This document shows, in pieces, positions 8,108 to 17,716 of a stretch of 64,000 nt of DNA (the first letter of the stretch is position 1; each line of letters begins with the position of its first letter). The translations under genes were made by a program, and so were the position numbers. Under the pieces are notes generated by a model. The model did not search any database, had not been told where the DNA came from, and saw only the letters and a program-made list of their open reading frames with translations. The stretch is from ZC4RG30 sp964455685 (GTDB lineage Bacteria > Pseudomonadota > Gammaproteobacteria > Steroidobacterales > Steroidobacteraceae): assembly GCA_964455685.1 (NCBI GenBank), contig CAYVZE010000002.1, positions 1-64,000 on the forward strand. Direction: 5' to 3'.

Positions 8108-9160
8108 ATGGAATACAGGCTGCTCGGTACATCGGGCATCAGGGTCCCTGCCCTGGGCTTCGGCACGGGAACGTTCGGTGGCAAGGGCCCCTTCTTCTCG
8201 GCCTGGGGCAACATCGGCGCGGGGGAGGCCCGGCGCATGGTCGACATCTGCATCGAGGCGGGCGCCACGCTGTTCGACTCTGCCGATGTCTACTCCGGCG
8301 GCGCGGCGGAAACCATCCTCGGTGAGGCGCTGCAGGGACGGCGTCACCGGGTCATTGTCTCGACCAAGGTGGGGCTGCGGTCGGGCGATGCCCCGAACGC
8401 CGTGGGCGCGTCGCGCGGACACCTCCTGCAGTCCGTGCACGAGGCGCTCAAGCGCCTGCGCACCGACTACATCGACCTGCTGCAGCTGCACCAGTTCGAT
8501 GCGCTGACCCCGGTGGAGGACGCAATGGCCACGCTGGATGACCTCGTGCGCGCCGGCAAGGTGCGCCACGTGGGCGTGTCCAATTTCTCGGGCTGGCAGT
8601 TGATGAAGGCGCTCGCGGTGGCGGACCACCGGGGCTTCGCCCGTCCTGTCGCGCACCAGGTGTACTACTCGCTGGCGGGCCGTGACTACGAGTGGGAGCT
8701 GATGCCACTGGGGCTGGCCGAGAACGTGGGAGCCATCGTCTGGAGCCCGCTGGGCTGGGGGCGGCTGACGGGCCGCATCCGGCGCGGCCATGCCGGGCCT
8801 CCTTCGCCGCGGCTGCGCGAGACGGGCGCGTTCGGTCCGCCCGTGGAGGGCGAGCGCCTGTTCCGCGTGGTGGATGCCCTCGATGCCGTGGCCGCGGAGA
8901 CAGGCCGGTCCATCCCGCAGGTCGCCATCCGCTGGCTGCTGCAGCGTCCCACCGTCGCCACCGTGCTGGTCGGTGCCCGCGACGAACAGCAGCTGCGCGA
9001 TAACCTGGGTGCGGCGGGATGGAGCCTCACGGCCGCGCAGGTCGAACGCCTCGATGCTGCCAGCGCCGTGACGCCACCGTATCCCTACTATCCCTACTGG
9101 AACGGCCAGTTCAGCGAGCGCTGTCCGCCGCCGGTGCCGCGGGTCACGCCGCCGGCGTGA
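8108..9160 (+). CDS. aldo/keto reductase
   Basis: A 350-residue NADPH-dependent oxidoreductase of the AKR superfamily, cytosolic. The catalytic tetrad is complete: Asp57 and Tyr62 (DSADVY), Lys87 (STKVG), His128 (LQLHQ). VGVSNFSGWQL and the C-terminal phosphate-binding region (VLVGARDEQQLRDNL) are typical. Family members with this layout reduce aldehydes and ketones or act like YajO/potassium-channel beta-type AKRs. GGAG lies ten bases before the ATG. It is probably regulated by the divergent LysR protein. The short C-terminal tail is rich in Tyr and Pro (PPYPYYPYWNGQF). Confidence 0.92.
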   Translation: MEYRLLGTSGIRVPALGFGTGTFGGKGPFFSAWGNIGAGEARRMVDICIEAGATLFDSADVYSGGAAETILGEALQGRRHRVIVSTKVGLRSGDAPNAVGASRGHLLQSVHEALKRLRTDYIDLLQLHQFDALTPVEDAMATLDDLVRAGKVRHVGVSNFSGWQLMKALAVADHRGFARPVAHQVYYSLAGRDYEWELMPLGLAENVGAIVWSPLGWGRLTGRIRRGHAGPPSPRLRETGAFGPPVEGERLFRVVDALDAVAAETGRSIPQVAIRWLLQRPTVATVLVGARDEQQLRDNLGAAGWSLTAAQVERLDAASAVTPPYPYYPYWNGQFSERCPPPVPRVTPPA

Positions 9161-9271
9161 CCGCGCCGTTCGGCATGCCCTCGGGGCGGAGCAGCGGGGC
9201 GCAGGCCATGTCCAGCGACATCCAGCACGTGCGCTGAAGGGGAAGGACTGCTGCCGGGCAGGATTGCCGGC

Positions 9272-9778
9272 TCAGTCGCAGTCCAGCGCGGTGCGCAGGT
9301 TCATGCCGTTCCAGTTCAGCGGCGGCGAGAGCTTCAGGTCGAGCAGTGCCACCAGCGCCTTCACCGTGAACCCGGACTGGCGGCACAGCTCCGCCGCGGC
9401 CACCATCGTGCCGCAGGTGGCCACCACGTCATCCACCACCACCACCCGCCCGCTGCCCGGCTGCATTTCCAGCGTGGAGGTGCCGTACTCCAGCTTGTAG
9501 TCCAGGCTGGCCACCGGGGGCGGCAGCTTGCCGCGCTTGCGAACCGGGATGAATCCCTTGCCGCGCTGCAGGGCCAGCGCGGAACCCAGGATGAAGCCGC
9601 GCGATTCGATGCCGACCACTGCGTCCACGCCGGCCCATTCCTCGACCGACAGCAGTGCGTCCAGCGCATCGACGGTGGCGGCGAGGTGGTTGCGCAGCAG
9701 CGGCATGATGTCGCGGAAGACGACACCCGGCTGGGGGAAATCGGGTACCGCGACGATGTGGGATTTCAGGTCCGCCAT
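9272..9778 (-). CDS. apt: adenine phosphoribosyltransferase
   Basis: 168 residues, close to the usual length. It converts adenine and PRPP to AMP (purine salvage, cytosol). Seen: PDFPQPGVVFRDI near the N-terminus, GIESRGFILG (substrate loop) and the PRPP-binding motif VVVVDDVVATCGT, where family members usually have ATGGT, so Cys replaces Gly. The ATG at 9778 fits the conserved N-terminus; an in-frame ATG at 9835 would add 19 residues and overlap galM. It lies downstream of galM on the same strand. Confidence 0.93.
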   Translation of the reverse strand: MADLKSHIVAVPDFPQPGVVFRDIMPLLRNHLAATVDALDALLSVEEWAGVDAVVGIESRGFILGSALALQRGKGFIPVRKRGKLPPPVASLDYKLEYGTSTLEMQPGSGRVVVVDDVVATCGTMVAAAELCRQSGFTVKALVALLDLKLSPPLNWNGMNLRTALDCD

Positions 9779-9827
9779 CGCCGGATGATAGCCGCCCTTC
9801 ACGCGTCGCACGCGCGCACTGTTTCCT

Positions 9828-10877
9828 TCATTCATGTCCGAAGTGAAGCACGATGTGGTTGGTGTAGGCATCGCCCGGCAGCAATCGCGTGCCGGGAAAC
9901 GCGGGTTGGTTCGGCGCGTCGGGATAGCCCTGGGGTTCCAGGCACAGGCCGGCGTGCCGATGGTAGGCGACGCCACCCTTGCCGGTGACGCTGCCGTCGA
10001 GGAAGTTGCCTGAATAGAACTGCAGGCCGGGCGCGGTGGAGTGCAGTTCCAGCACTCGGCCCGAGGCCGGGTCCGCCAGCTTCGCTGCCGGCCGCAGCCG
10101 GCCGGGTTCGCCATCGACCACGAAGTGGTGGTCGTATCCGCCGGCGATGCGAAGCTGTTCGTGCGGGGCGTGCAGGCGGCTGCCGACCAGCTCGCCGGCA
10201 CGGAAGTCGAACGGCGTGCCGGCGACTTCGGGCAGCCCGCCGTCGGGGATCAGTCCGCCATCAATGGACGCGAAGCGGGAGGCATGCAGGGTGAGCCTGT
10301 GGCCGGTTACGTCGCCCCGGCTGGCCAGGTTGAAGTAACCATGGTGGGTGAGGTTGATGATGGTGGGCGCGTCGGTGACGGCGCGGTACTCGATGCCCAG
10401 CCTTCCCTGGTCATCCAGCGTGAAGGTGGCCGTCACCTCGACCTGGCCAGGATAACCCCCGGCGCCGTCCTCGCTGCATAGCGCCAGCACCGCCTGGCCA
10501 CCGGCCGCGCGCTCGATGCGCCACAGCTGCCGGTGGAAGGCCGCCGTGATGCCACCATGGAGGTGGTTCTCGCCGTCATTGCACTCCAGCTGGTACTGCC
10601 GCCCGTCGAGGCTGAAGCGCCCTCGCGCGATGCGGTTGGCATGCCGGCCCACCGTGCACCCGAAGTAGTGGCCGTTCGAGAGGTAATCCGCGGCCCTGTC
10701 GAAGCCGAGCACCACGTCGGCGCGATCGCCGTGCGCATCCGGAACCAGCAGCGACTGCACCGTCGCGCCCAGCGTCAGCAGGGTGGCCTCGATGCCGCGG
10801 GAACTGGCCAGCGTGAGGGCGTCGACCTCGCGGCCATCCTCGAGCCTGCCAAAGGGGCGGATGGTCGTCGTTGCCAT
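9828..10877 (-). CDS. galM: galactose mutarotase (aldose 1-epimerase)
   Basis: 349 residues, family length. It interconverts alpha and beta anomers of aldohexoses. Active-site features are present: NLTHHGYFNLAS (catalytic His), GGYDHHFV, QFYSGNFLDG and CLEPQGYPDAPNQPAFP (catalytic Glu). No signal peptide is apparent, so it is probably cytosolic. It lies between apt and the CocE/NonD hydrolase gene with short gaps and is possibly co-transcribed with them. No other galactose genes are in view. Confidence 0.93.
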   Translation of the reverse strand: MATTTIRPFGRLEDGREVDALTLASSRGIEATLLTLGATVQSLLVPDAHGDRADVVLGFDRAADYLSNGHYFGCTVGRHANRIARGRFSLDGRQYQLECNDGENHLHGGITAAFHRQLWRIERAAGGQAVLALCSEDGAGGYPGQVEVTATFTLDDQGRLGIEYRAVTDAPTIINLTHHGYFNLASRGDVTGHRLTLHASRFASIDGGLIPDGGLPEVAGTPFDFRAGELVGSRLHAPHEQLRIAGGYDHHFVVDGEPGRLRPAAKLADPASGRVLELHSTAPGLQFYSGNFLDGSVTGKGGVAYHRHAGLCLEPQGYPDAPNQPAFPGTRLLPGDAYTNHIVLHFGHE

Positions 10878-10925
10878 GTTCAGCGTCGGCGTCGCCGGTG
10901 TCGGGGCCTGTCCACGATGACTTGT

Positions 10926-12689
10926 TCAGGCCCCCCGCGGGATCACCGGCACCAGCAGGTGCGAGTCGTACTGTCCGCCGGCATGGATCACGTGCTCGCC
11001 CTGGTTGCGCGTGTCCTCGTGCAGGGCCAGCGGCAGCCCGGGCGCACGATCCGGGTAGGGATAGATATCCGAGCCCTTCACCACCACGCGCAACCGCTCG
11101 CCGGCACGGAAGAAGGTGGAGGAGGGCCAGATCTCGATGTCCAGCGGCACGATCTCGCCCGGCTGCAGCATCAGCTCGCGACGATGCGTGTGGATGGGGC
11201 GCTCGGGCCGCGACTTCAGGGTGTCCAGCTCGCGGTGGCTGGCGCGCAGCCAGCCCAGCGCCACCGGCCCGGTGTCGTAACTGGCGTAGTAGTGGAAACC
11301 CACCACCTCGCCGTTGCGGTCCACCTTCTGGATGGCCACGAACAGGTCCATGTCGTCGTGGCTGGCCGCGGAGGCCCAGAGCCGCAGCTTCATGTAGCCG
11401 GTGATCTCGGTGTCCTCGGGAAACACGTAGTCGAAGCTGGCCGACTGCGCCTTGTCCGTGGACAGGTAGCGGCGTTCCGAGGCAGTGGCCGGCTTCTCGG
11501 CGACCAGGGTGCCGGCGGCGGCATCCAGGTACAGCGGCACCAGCCGCTGGCGCTGCAGCGGCCATTCCTGTTCGGCGCGGGGCGGCGACTGCACGTAGGC
11601 GCGCTCGCGTACCTCCAGGCGCACGCGCGGCCAGTCCAGCACCGAATCATCGGTACCTTTCAGGAAGTGGTCGAAGAAGGTCTGCAGCTGGCGCACGTTG
11701 CGCGGGTGGTAGAAGTGGCCCCATTTCTTCTGCCCGTGCACCAGCAGCCATTTCTGCGGCGAGCGGATGCGCTGGAACACGTCCAGCGTGCCGCGGGTGT
11801 GGAAGCCCTGGTCGCTCCAGCTCGCCACCACGAATGCCGGCACCTCGATCTCCTCGAGGTAGTTCTCGCGGCTCTCCCAGAATTCGTCGTAGAGGGGGTG
11901 CGCCAGCACATTGGCCAGGGTGTCGTCGGTGCGACCCAGCGACCAGTTGATGTTGCCGGTGGCGTAGGGCAGGAAGCCTGTCTCGCGGATGCCGCCGTGG
12001 TAGGCGAACTCGCGGTACCAGTCGTTGAAGGCTTCCCAGGGGTTGATCGCGGCCAGGTGCGGCGGCTTCAGCGGCGCCACCTGGTACTGGATCGCGGCCA
12101 GGTACGACACGCCGCTCATGCCCACCTTGCCGTTGCACCAGGGCTGCGTGCCGGCCCACTCGATCAGGTCGTAGCAGTCCTGGCTCTCGGTGATGCCCCC
12201 GTGGTGCATGTCGCCCTCGGAGTACCAGGTGCCGCGCGGGTTCGGGTAAAGCACGGCATAGCCGCGCGGGCACCAGTAGCCGGGATCCACGGCCTCGAAG
12301 CCGCAGTGGCGCGAGAGCCAGGCGGGATTCACGCCCGATTCGGGCGCATAGCTGCGATTGACCGTGTGCTTGCCGTAGGGCCCCCAGCCGATGATGGTCG
12401 GGACGGGAATCTCGCCGAGGGGGCCGTCGGGACGGTAGACGTCGACGTAGATGGTGATGCCGTCGCGCATCTTCACGCCGACGTCACGCTCGATGAACAG
12501 GCCGTCGACGCGCTCGACGCGGTAGCGCGGCGGGGGCGGGTTGGTGGGGGATTCCGAAGGGTGCCGTCCCTGGCGCGTGATGCCCTGGTAGGGCGGCGGC
12601 GCGTTGGCCGCCCCGGCGTGTCCCGCCCATCCCGCGGCGGCTGCGGCCGTCATCGCGGCCTTCAGGAATACACGCCGGTCGTGGCCCAT
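10926..12689 (-). CDS. CocE/NonD-family hydrolase, Tat-exported
   Basis: A 587-residue X-Pro dipeptidyl-peptidase S15-type hydrolase (CocE/NonD family; known members are cocaine esterase and glutaryl-7-ACA acylase). A twin-arginine leader (RRVFLKAA, cleaved near AGA) sends it to the periplasm. The alpha/beta-hydrolase core has the nucleophile in SGVSYLA (Ser195). The C-terminal jelly-roll domain runs from about residue 370. The natural substrate is probably an ester or amide but cannot be named. It starts three bases after the stop of the secreted orphan gene upstream, so the two are likely one operon. Confidence 0.88.
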   Translation of the reverse strand: MGHDRRVFLKAAMTAAAAAGWAGHAGAANAPPPYQGITRQGRHPSESPTNPPPPRYRVERVDGLFIERDVGVKMRDGITIYVDVYRPDGPLGEIPVPTIIGWGPYGKHTVNRSYAPESGVNPAWLSRHCGFEAVDPGYWCPRGYAVLYPNPRGTWYSEGDMHHGGITESQDCYDLIEWAGTQPWCNGKVGMSGVSYLAAIQYQVAPLKPPHLAAINPWEAFNDWYREFAYHGGIRETGFLPYATGNINWSLGRTDDTLANVLAHPLYDEFWESRENYLEEIEVPAFVVASWSDQGFHTRGTLDVFQRIRSPQKWLLVHGQKKWGHFYHPRNVRQLQTFFDHFLKGTDDSVLDWPRVRLEVRERAYVQSPPRAEQEWPLQRQRLVPLYLDAAAGTLVAEKPATASERRYLSTDKAQSASFDYVFPEDTEITGYMKLRLWASAASHDDMDLFVAIQKVDRNGEVVGFHYYASYDTGPVALGWLRASHRELDTLKSRPERPIHTHRRELMLQPGEIVPLDIEIWPSSTFFRAGERLRVVVKGSDIYPYPDRAPGLPLALHEDTRNQGEHVIHAGGQYDSHLLVPVIPRGA

Positions 12690-12692
12690 GGT

Positions 12693-13595
12693 TCAGTCCT
12701 CCGGCTGGGCCACCGCTATCGGCCAGCCACCCAGTTCCTGCTCGGGCGGGAACAGGCGGATCCAGGCTTCGACCGCGTGGATCTGCCCGTCATAGACCTT
12801 GAACATCTCGAACGCGGTGAGCTTGTCCGACCCGGGGCCGCGCGCGTTCCACGACAGCCGCATCATCACGATGCCCATGCGCTCGTCCACGTAGATGTCG
12901 CGCAGCGTGACGCGGCCCAGGCGCTTGAACACCGCCAGCGACTGGTTGGCAATGTCATTGCAGCCCGGCGCGAAGGTGCAGCCGGGACCGGCCATCAGCG
13001 AGCCGTTCTCGAACCGGAAGGCGTCCTTCGAGAACGGCGTGCCCACCGCAGCGAAGCTCTCGGCACTGTTCAGGCCGCGTGGGTAGTGCATGGCGATGCG
13101 GATGGCCTCTTCGCGGGAGTGCAGCTGCGAGGGCTTCGGCGCGATGTTCATCGCCCTGGTGGGCGCGTTCATGTTGTCGACCACGAACAGCATGCCGTCG
13201 GCCCGGCCACGGGTGGTGACCAGCTCCAGCTCGGAGATGCGGTCGCCGTCGGTCTTCAGGCGCACCACCAGGATCACGGGGGCGCCGCCTTCCTCCACCA
13301 TTGCGCCGGTGACCACCTGCCCGGCGCGCTCGTCGATCACGTCCTGGCGGTAGCCGCGCAGCTTCGTCACCGAGCGCACCAGCCCCACCTGCGCCAGCGG
13401 CTTCTCGACCGCGTCCTCGGTGACGCGCAGGCTGCCGGTCACCGGCAGCTGGCCGACGTCGTGCTCGACCAGGGCATGCAGCACCTGGGTGGCAAGGCCG
13501 CGCAGGCATTCGCGGTCGCAGCTGCTGGAGGCGGGAGCGCCGGCCAGTGCGGATGAAGCGAACAGCAGCAGGCCGAGCACGAGCGGTGGTCTCAT
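12693..13595 (-). CDS. secreted orphan protein (resembles DUF8021)
   Basis: A 300-residue exported protein of unknown function. The Sec signal ends near SALAG; Cys residues follow (SSSCDRECLRGL). The CDR-x-CL start and the repeated NTF2-like stretches (residues about 30-130 and 190-290) resemble DUF8021 proteins; I am only moderately sure. GGGGAA lies six bases before the ATG at 13595, preferred over a TTG two codons upstream. It ends three bases before the Tat-exported hydrolase gene starts, so a shared substrate is plausible. Confidence 0.8.
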   Translation of the reverse strand: MRPPLVLGLLLFASSALAGAPASSSCDRECLRGLATQVLHALVEHDVGQLPVTGSLRVTEDAVEKPLAQVGLVRSVTKLRGYRQDVIDERAGQVVTGAMVEEGGAPVILVVRLKTDGDRISELELVTTRGRADGMLFVVDNMNAPTRAMNIAPKPSQLHSREEAIRIAMHYPRGLNSAESFAAVGTPFSKDAFRFENGSLMAGPGCTFAPGCNDIANQSLAVFKRLGRVTLRDIYVDERMGIVMMRLSWNARGPGSDKLTAFEMFKVYDGQIHAVEAWIRLFPPEQELGGWPIAVAQPED

Positions 13596-13730
13596 CAGCA
13601 ATTCCCCGTTTGGAGTTCTTGTTCGGAATGCGAGGGTACACCTGAATGGGCGAATAGAGACCCAGTTCAGGTCGCCACGACATCCCTCCCGGTAGGATCA
13701 GTTGACTGGTCAAGCATACCAACCGGGCGG

Positions 13731-14822
13731 ATGTTGCTTCACTCCCACGATCAGGATCCCCGACCCCGGGGCCTGCGTTTCGTCAGCCGCATACACCGTA
13801 TGCGCACCCTGGGCACGGCGTTGTGCACGCTGCCCATTGCCTCGGTGCTGCTGGAGCAGTCGGCGCCGGGCTGGGTGTGGGCGCTGCTGGCCCTCAACGC
13901 CCTGCTGTGGCCGCATTTCGCCCTGTGGATGGGGCGGCGCTCGAAGGAGCCGGTGGCCACGGAGCACCGCTCCCTGATGATGGATTCGGCCTTCGGCGGG
14001 GCGTGGGTCGCGGCCATGGGAGTGAGCGCCGGCCCGGCGGCGGTCTTCGCCACCCTGCTCACGGCCGACAAGGTCGCCGCCGGCGGCTGGCGGCTGATGC
14101 TGCGGGCCACGGTGACGCTGCTGGCCGGTTTCGGCATGGCCTGGGCGGTGCTGGGGTTCCCGTTCCAGCCCGTGTCCTCGCCGCGCACCCTGCTGGCCTG
14201 CGTGCCCTTCATGTTCATCTATACCGTGACACTGTGCACGCTGACCTACGAGCTGCGCGAGCAGGTGGTGAAGAAGAACCGGGAGCTCAAGCGCCTGACA
14301 CGCATGGACCCGGTGATGCAGGTGGCCAACCGTCCGCACTTCGAGACCGTGGCTGCGCTGGAGCTGTCACGCTTCCACCGCTCCGGGCGGCGCGCGGCCC
14401 TGCTGCTGATCGACGTGGACCGCTTCAAGGTGGTGAACGACCGCCACGGCCATGGCATGGGCGATGCCGTGCTCAGGAGCGTGGCGGCCATCCTGCGCGA
14501 GGAGGTCCGCGAGGTGGACCTGGCCGCGCGCTACGGCGGCGATGAGTTCGCGCTGCTGCTGGTGGATACGGACACCACCCGGGCAGTGGTGGTGGCCGAG
14601 CGGATCCGCGCGCGGGTGGCCGGGCAACGCTTCGGCGATGCGCCGCTGACCGTCTCGCTGAGCATCGGCGTGGCGGAGACCAGCCACGACTACGCCACGC
14701 TGGACACCTGGGTGCAGGCCGCCGACACCTCCCTGTACCGGGCCAAGGCCGCCGGCCGCAACCAGGTCTGCATCACCCCGCCGCCGCGCGGGCCCTCCGA
14801 CGCCGAGATCCTGGCCGCCTGA
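13731..14822 (+). CDS. diguanylate cyclase with MASE2 membrane domain
   Basis: A 363-residue inner-membrane enzyme that makes c-di-GMP from two GTP. The N-terminal part (about 20-180) has several hydrophobic helices and the RMRTLG...LPIASVL pattern of MASE2, as in AdrA/YaiC. The GGDEF domain (about 195-350) is intact: YGGDEF active site, and an RxxD inhibitory site (REVD) five residues before it, so product inhibition is expected. The ATG at 13731 follows GGGCGG; an in-frame ATG at 13801 is possible. It is isolated and ends in a strong bidirectional terminator. Confidence 0.92.
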   Translation: MLLHSHDQDPRPRGLRFVSRIHRMRTLGTALCTLPIASVLLEQSAPGWVWALLALNALLWPHFALWMGRRSKEPVATEHRSLMMDSAFGGAWVAAMGVSAGPAAVFATLLTADKVAAGGWRLMLRATVTLLAGFGMAWAVLGFPFQPVSSPRTLLACVPFMFIYTVTLCTLTYELREQVVKKNRELKRLTRMDPVMQVANRPHFETVAALELSRFHRSGRRAALLLIDVDRFKVVNDRHGHGMGDAVLRSVAAILREEVREVDLAARYGGDEFALLLVDTDTTRAVVVAERIRARVAGQRFGDAPLTVSLSIGVAETSHDYATLDTWVQAADTSLYRAKAAGRNQVCITPPPRGPSDAEILAA

Positions 14823-14827
14823 AACGA

Positions 14828-14858
14828 CAAAGGCCGGGGTTTGCGGCCCCGGCCTTTG
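14828..14858. terminator. bidirectional intrinsic terminator
   Basis: CAAAGGCCGGGG (14828-14839) and CCCCGGCCTTTG (14847-14858) form a perfect 12-bp stem with a seven-base loop. It lies between the convergent cyclase and desaturase genes. A/T runs at both stem bases let it act on both strands. Confidence 0.85.
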
Positions 14859-14881
14859 CGTGACGGCGGATGCGCCGCGGG

Positions 14882-15799
<918 letters not shown>

Positions 15800-15861
15800 G
15801 CACTGCTCCATCAGGGGCCGGTTGGCCCGTGGATCAATGCTCTCCGATGCCGGCAGGGCCT

Positions 15862-15900
15862 TGGGTCAGGCTTGCGTCAACGAATGTAAAAGTTTTGTCA
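15862..15900 (-). promoter_or_regulatory. phased GTCA direct repeats, candidate response-regulator binding site
   Basis: On the plus strand GTCA occurs at 15865, 15876 and 15897, with the variant GTAA at 15886. The spacings are 11, 10 and 11 bases, about one helical turn each, and the preceding bases are similar (TTGGGTCA, TTGCGTCA, AATGTAAA, TTTTGTCA). OmpR/PhoB-family regulators bind such 11-base direct repeats. The site lies 63-101 bases upstream of the desaturase start and just after the stop of an OmpR-family gene. Confidence 0.5.
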
Positions 15901-15915
15901 CGGCCGTGCGCCGCG

Positions 15916-16674
15916 TCACTTCGAGGGCTTGCCTTCCGGCACGAAGCGGTATCCGGCCCCGCGGTGCGAGACGAAGTGCACCGGCTTGTCTGGCTCGCGC
16001 TCGAACAGCTTGCGCAGCCGGGCTATGAAGTTGTCCACGCTGCGCGTGTTGGGCGCATTGCGAAGTTTCCATACCCGCTCCAGCAGCTCCTCGCGCGACA
16101 GGACCCGGCCCGGATGCTGGGAGAAGTAGCGCACCAGGTCCAGCTCCAGCTGGGTGAGCTTCAAGGGCTTGCCGAAGGCAGTTGCTTCATGGGTGTCGAA
16201 GTCGATCACCGCCTCCCCGAAGCGCAGGGTGCCCAGCCGGCGTTCCCCGGGAGCGGTGTCGGCGGCCTGCCGCCAGCCGCTGCGGCGCAGGGCCGAGCGC
16301 ACCCGCGCCAGCAGCTCCGGCAGCTCGAAGGGCTTGGGCATGTAGTCGTCGGCGCCGGAGTCCAGCCCCAGCACCCGGTCCTCCGCGGCGCTGCGCGCGG
16401 TCAGCATGATCACCGGCATGAAGTGGCCGGATTCGCGCAGCTGCTTGCAGAAGCTGTAGCCGTCCCCGTCGGGCAGCATCACGTCCAGCAGCACCAGGTC
16501 GATGGGTGCCGACTGCAGCAACTGTGCGCCCGCTTCGCGTATCGAACGCGCCAGCACGACGCGGTACCCGTCCAGCTCGAGGTTGAGCTTCAGTCCCGCA
16601 GCAAGATGCGCCTCGTCCTCGACCACCAGCACCGTGGCGCCCGTGGGGGCGCCCGGCGTCGACCCTTCAGCCAT
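15916..16674 (-). CDS. OmpR/PhoB-family response regulator
   Basis: 252 residues. A receiver domain (about 14-130) has acidic residues EDE, phosphoacceptor Asp64 (VLLDVMLPDG) and Lys (PKPF). The C-terminal winged helix (about 150-245; RSVDNFIARLRKLF, RGAGYRF) binds DNA. The start overlaps the kinase stop (TGATG), so translation is coupled. The gene downstream is a fatty-acid desaturase, whose upstream region carries OmpR-like direct repeats; that this is its target is inference. Confidence 0.94.
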   Translation of the reverse strand: MAEGSTPGAPTGATVLVVEDEAHLAAGLKLNLELDGYRVVLARSIREAGAQLLQSAPIDLVLLDVMLPDGDGYSFCKQLRESGHFMPVIMLTARSAAEDRVLGLDSGADDYMPKPFELPELLARVRSALRRSGWRQAADTAPGERRLGTLRFGEAVIDFDTHEATAFGKPLKLTQLELDLVRYFSQHPGRVLSREELLERVWKLRNAPNTRSVDNFIARLRKLFEREPDKPVHFVSHRGAGYRFVPEGKPSK

Positions 16675-17612
16675 CAGGCATGTTCCTCGTCATGGCCTGC
16701 CGCGCCCAGCGGCAGCTCGATGTGCATCGTCGTGCCCTGGTCGCGGCCCGCGGACCGTGCGCGGATGCGGCCGCCCAGGTTCAGCACCAGCCGGTGCACC
16801 ACGTACAGGCCCAGCCCGGAGCCGCTGCGCTCGTTGACGCGCGGATCGGGCGCCCGGTGGAAGCGCTGGAAGATGCGCCGCAGCTGGCTGCGCTCGATGC
16901 CGATGCCATTATCGCGCACGGTGATGGACAGCGTGCCGGTGGTGGCCTGGACGTCCACCTCCACCTGCGGCGCGGGGCTGGAGTACTTCACCGCATTGTC
17001 CAGCACGTTCTTGACGATGATTTCCAGCGCCGTGGGGTCGCTGAAGGTGGCCAGCCGCTCCGGCGCCCGCAGCGTGATCGCATCCGGCGGCAGGTCGTGG
17101 CGGGTGCGGATGCCGTCGATGCAGGACTGCACCAGCGGCACCACGTCCACCACGGTCCAGGTCTGCGAGCGGCGGCCGTAGGCGATGCGGCTGGCCTGCA
17201 GGATGTCATCGACGAACACCGACAGGCGCTCCACGTCGTGCAACATCATCTTGCGCAGCTCGCTGCGCTGGTTCTCGGAGATGCCCTCTCGCCCGAGGGT
17301 CTCCAGGCACAGCTTGATCGAAGCCAGCGGGCTGCGCAGCTCGTGGGTGACCGAGTCGATGAACATCTGCTGGCGGCGGCCCTCCAGGATCTCGCGCACC
17401 AGCGATACGCTGAACATCACCAGCACGCAGATGATCAGCGCCAGAGAGATGGTTCCGGCGGCCAGCAGCCAGTAATTGTTCCAGATCTCACGAGTGACCA
17501 GCTGGTACTCGCGGATCACCAGGATCCAGCCCACCAGCACCGCGAAGGTGAGCAGCACCGCCAGCACGCTGATGACGATGGGCAGGGAGATGGATCGGCG
17601 GAGTACGGGCAC
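16674..17612 (-). CDS. sensor histidine kinase with two helices and almost no periplasmic loop
   Basis: About 312 residues from the GTG at 17612 (the frame stays open to 17690). TM1 is about 11-33 and TM2 about 47-69, separated by only about 13 residues, so it has no extracytoplasmic sensor domain. The HisKA box is SVTHELRSPLAS with His90; the ATPase has NVLDNAVKYS (N), DNGIGI (G1) and GSGLGLYV (G2). Kinases of this layout sense the membrane or rely on partners. It is coupled to the response regulator by a one-base stop/start overlap. The start is uncertain because no strong ribosome site is visible. Confidence 0.92.
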   Translation of the reverse strand: MPVLRRSISLPIVISVLAVLLTFAVLVGWILVIREYQLVTREIWNNYWLLAAGTISLALIICVLVMFSVSLVREILEGRRQQMFIDSVTHELRSPLASIKLCLETLGREGISENQRSELRKMMLHDVERLSVFVDDILQASRIAYGRRSQTWTVVDVVPLVQSCIDGIRTRHDLPPDAITLRAPERLATFSDPTALEIIVKNVLDNAVKYSSPAPQVEVDVQATTGTLSITVRDNGIGIERSQLRRIFQRFHRAPDPRVNERSGSGLGLYVVHRLVLNLGGRIRARSAGRDQGTTMHIELPLGAAGHDEEHA

Positions 17613-17716
17613 GGCGCAAGCATACGGCACCGCTGCGCGGGCGTGGCGGCGACGCGCCGGCCCGGGGCACCTACAATGCCCCGCCGGCATCCGCCGGCGC
17701 CCGCCATGGCGAGGAG

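Noticed and set aside
10533..13556. Very long open frame on the plus strand opposite galM, the CocE hydrolase and the orphan gene
   Set aside because: A GC-rich shadow: it lies antisense to three clear genes, is rich in His/Arg/Gly and has no domains.
13702..13713. Inverted repeat TTGAC-tg-GTCAA between the secreted orphan and cyclase genes
   Set aside because: Only five-base arms; expected by chance in a window of this size without other evidence.
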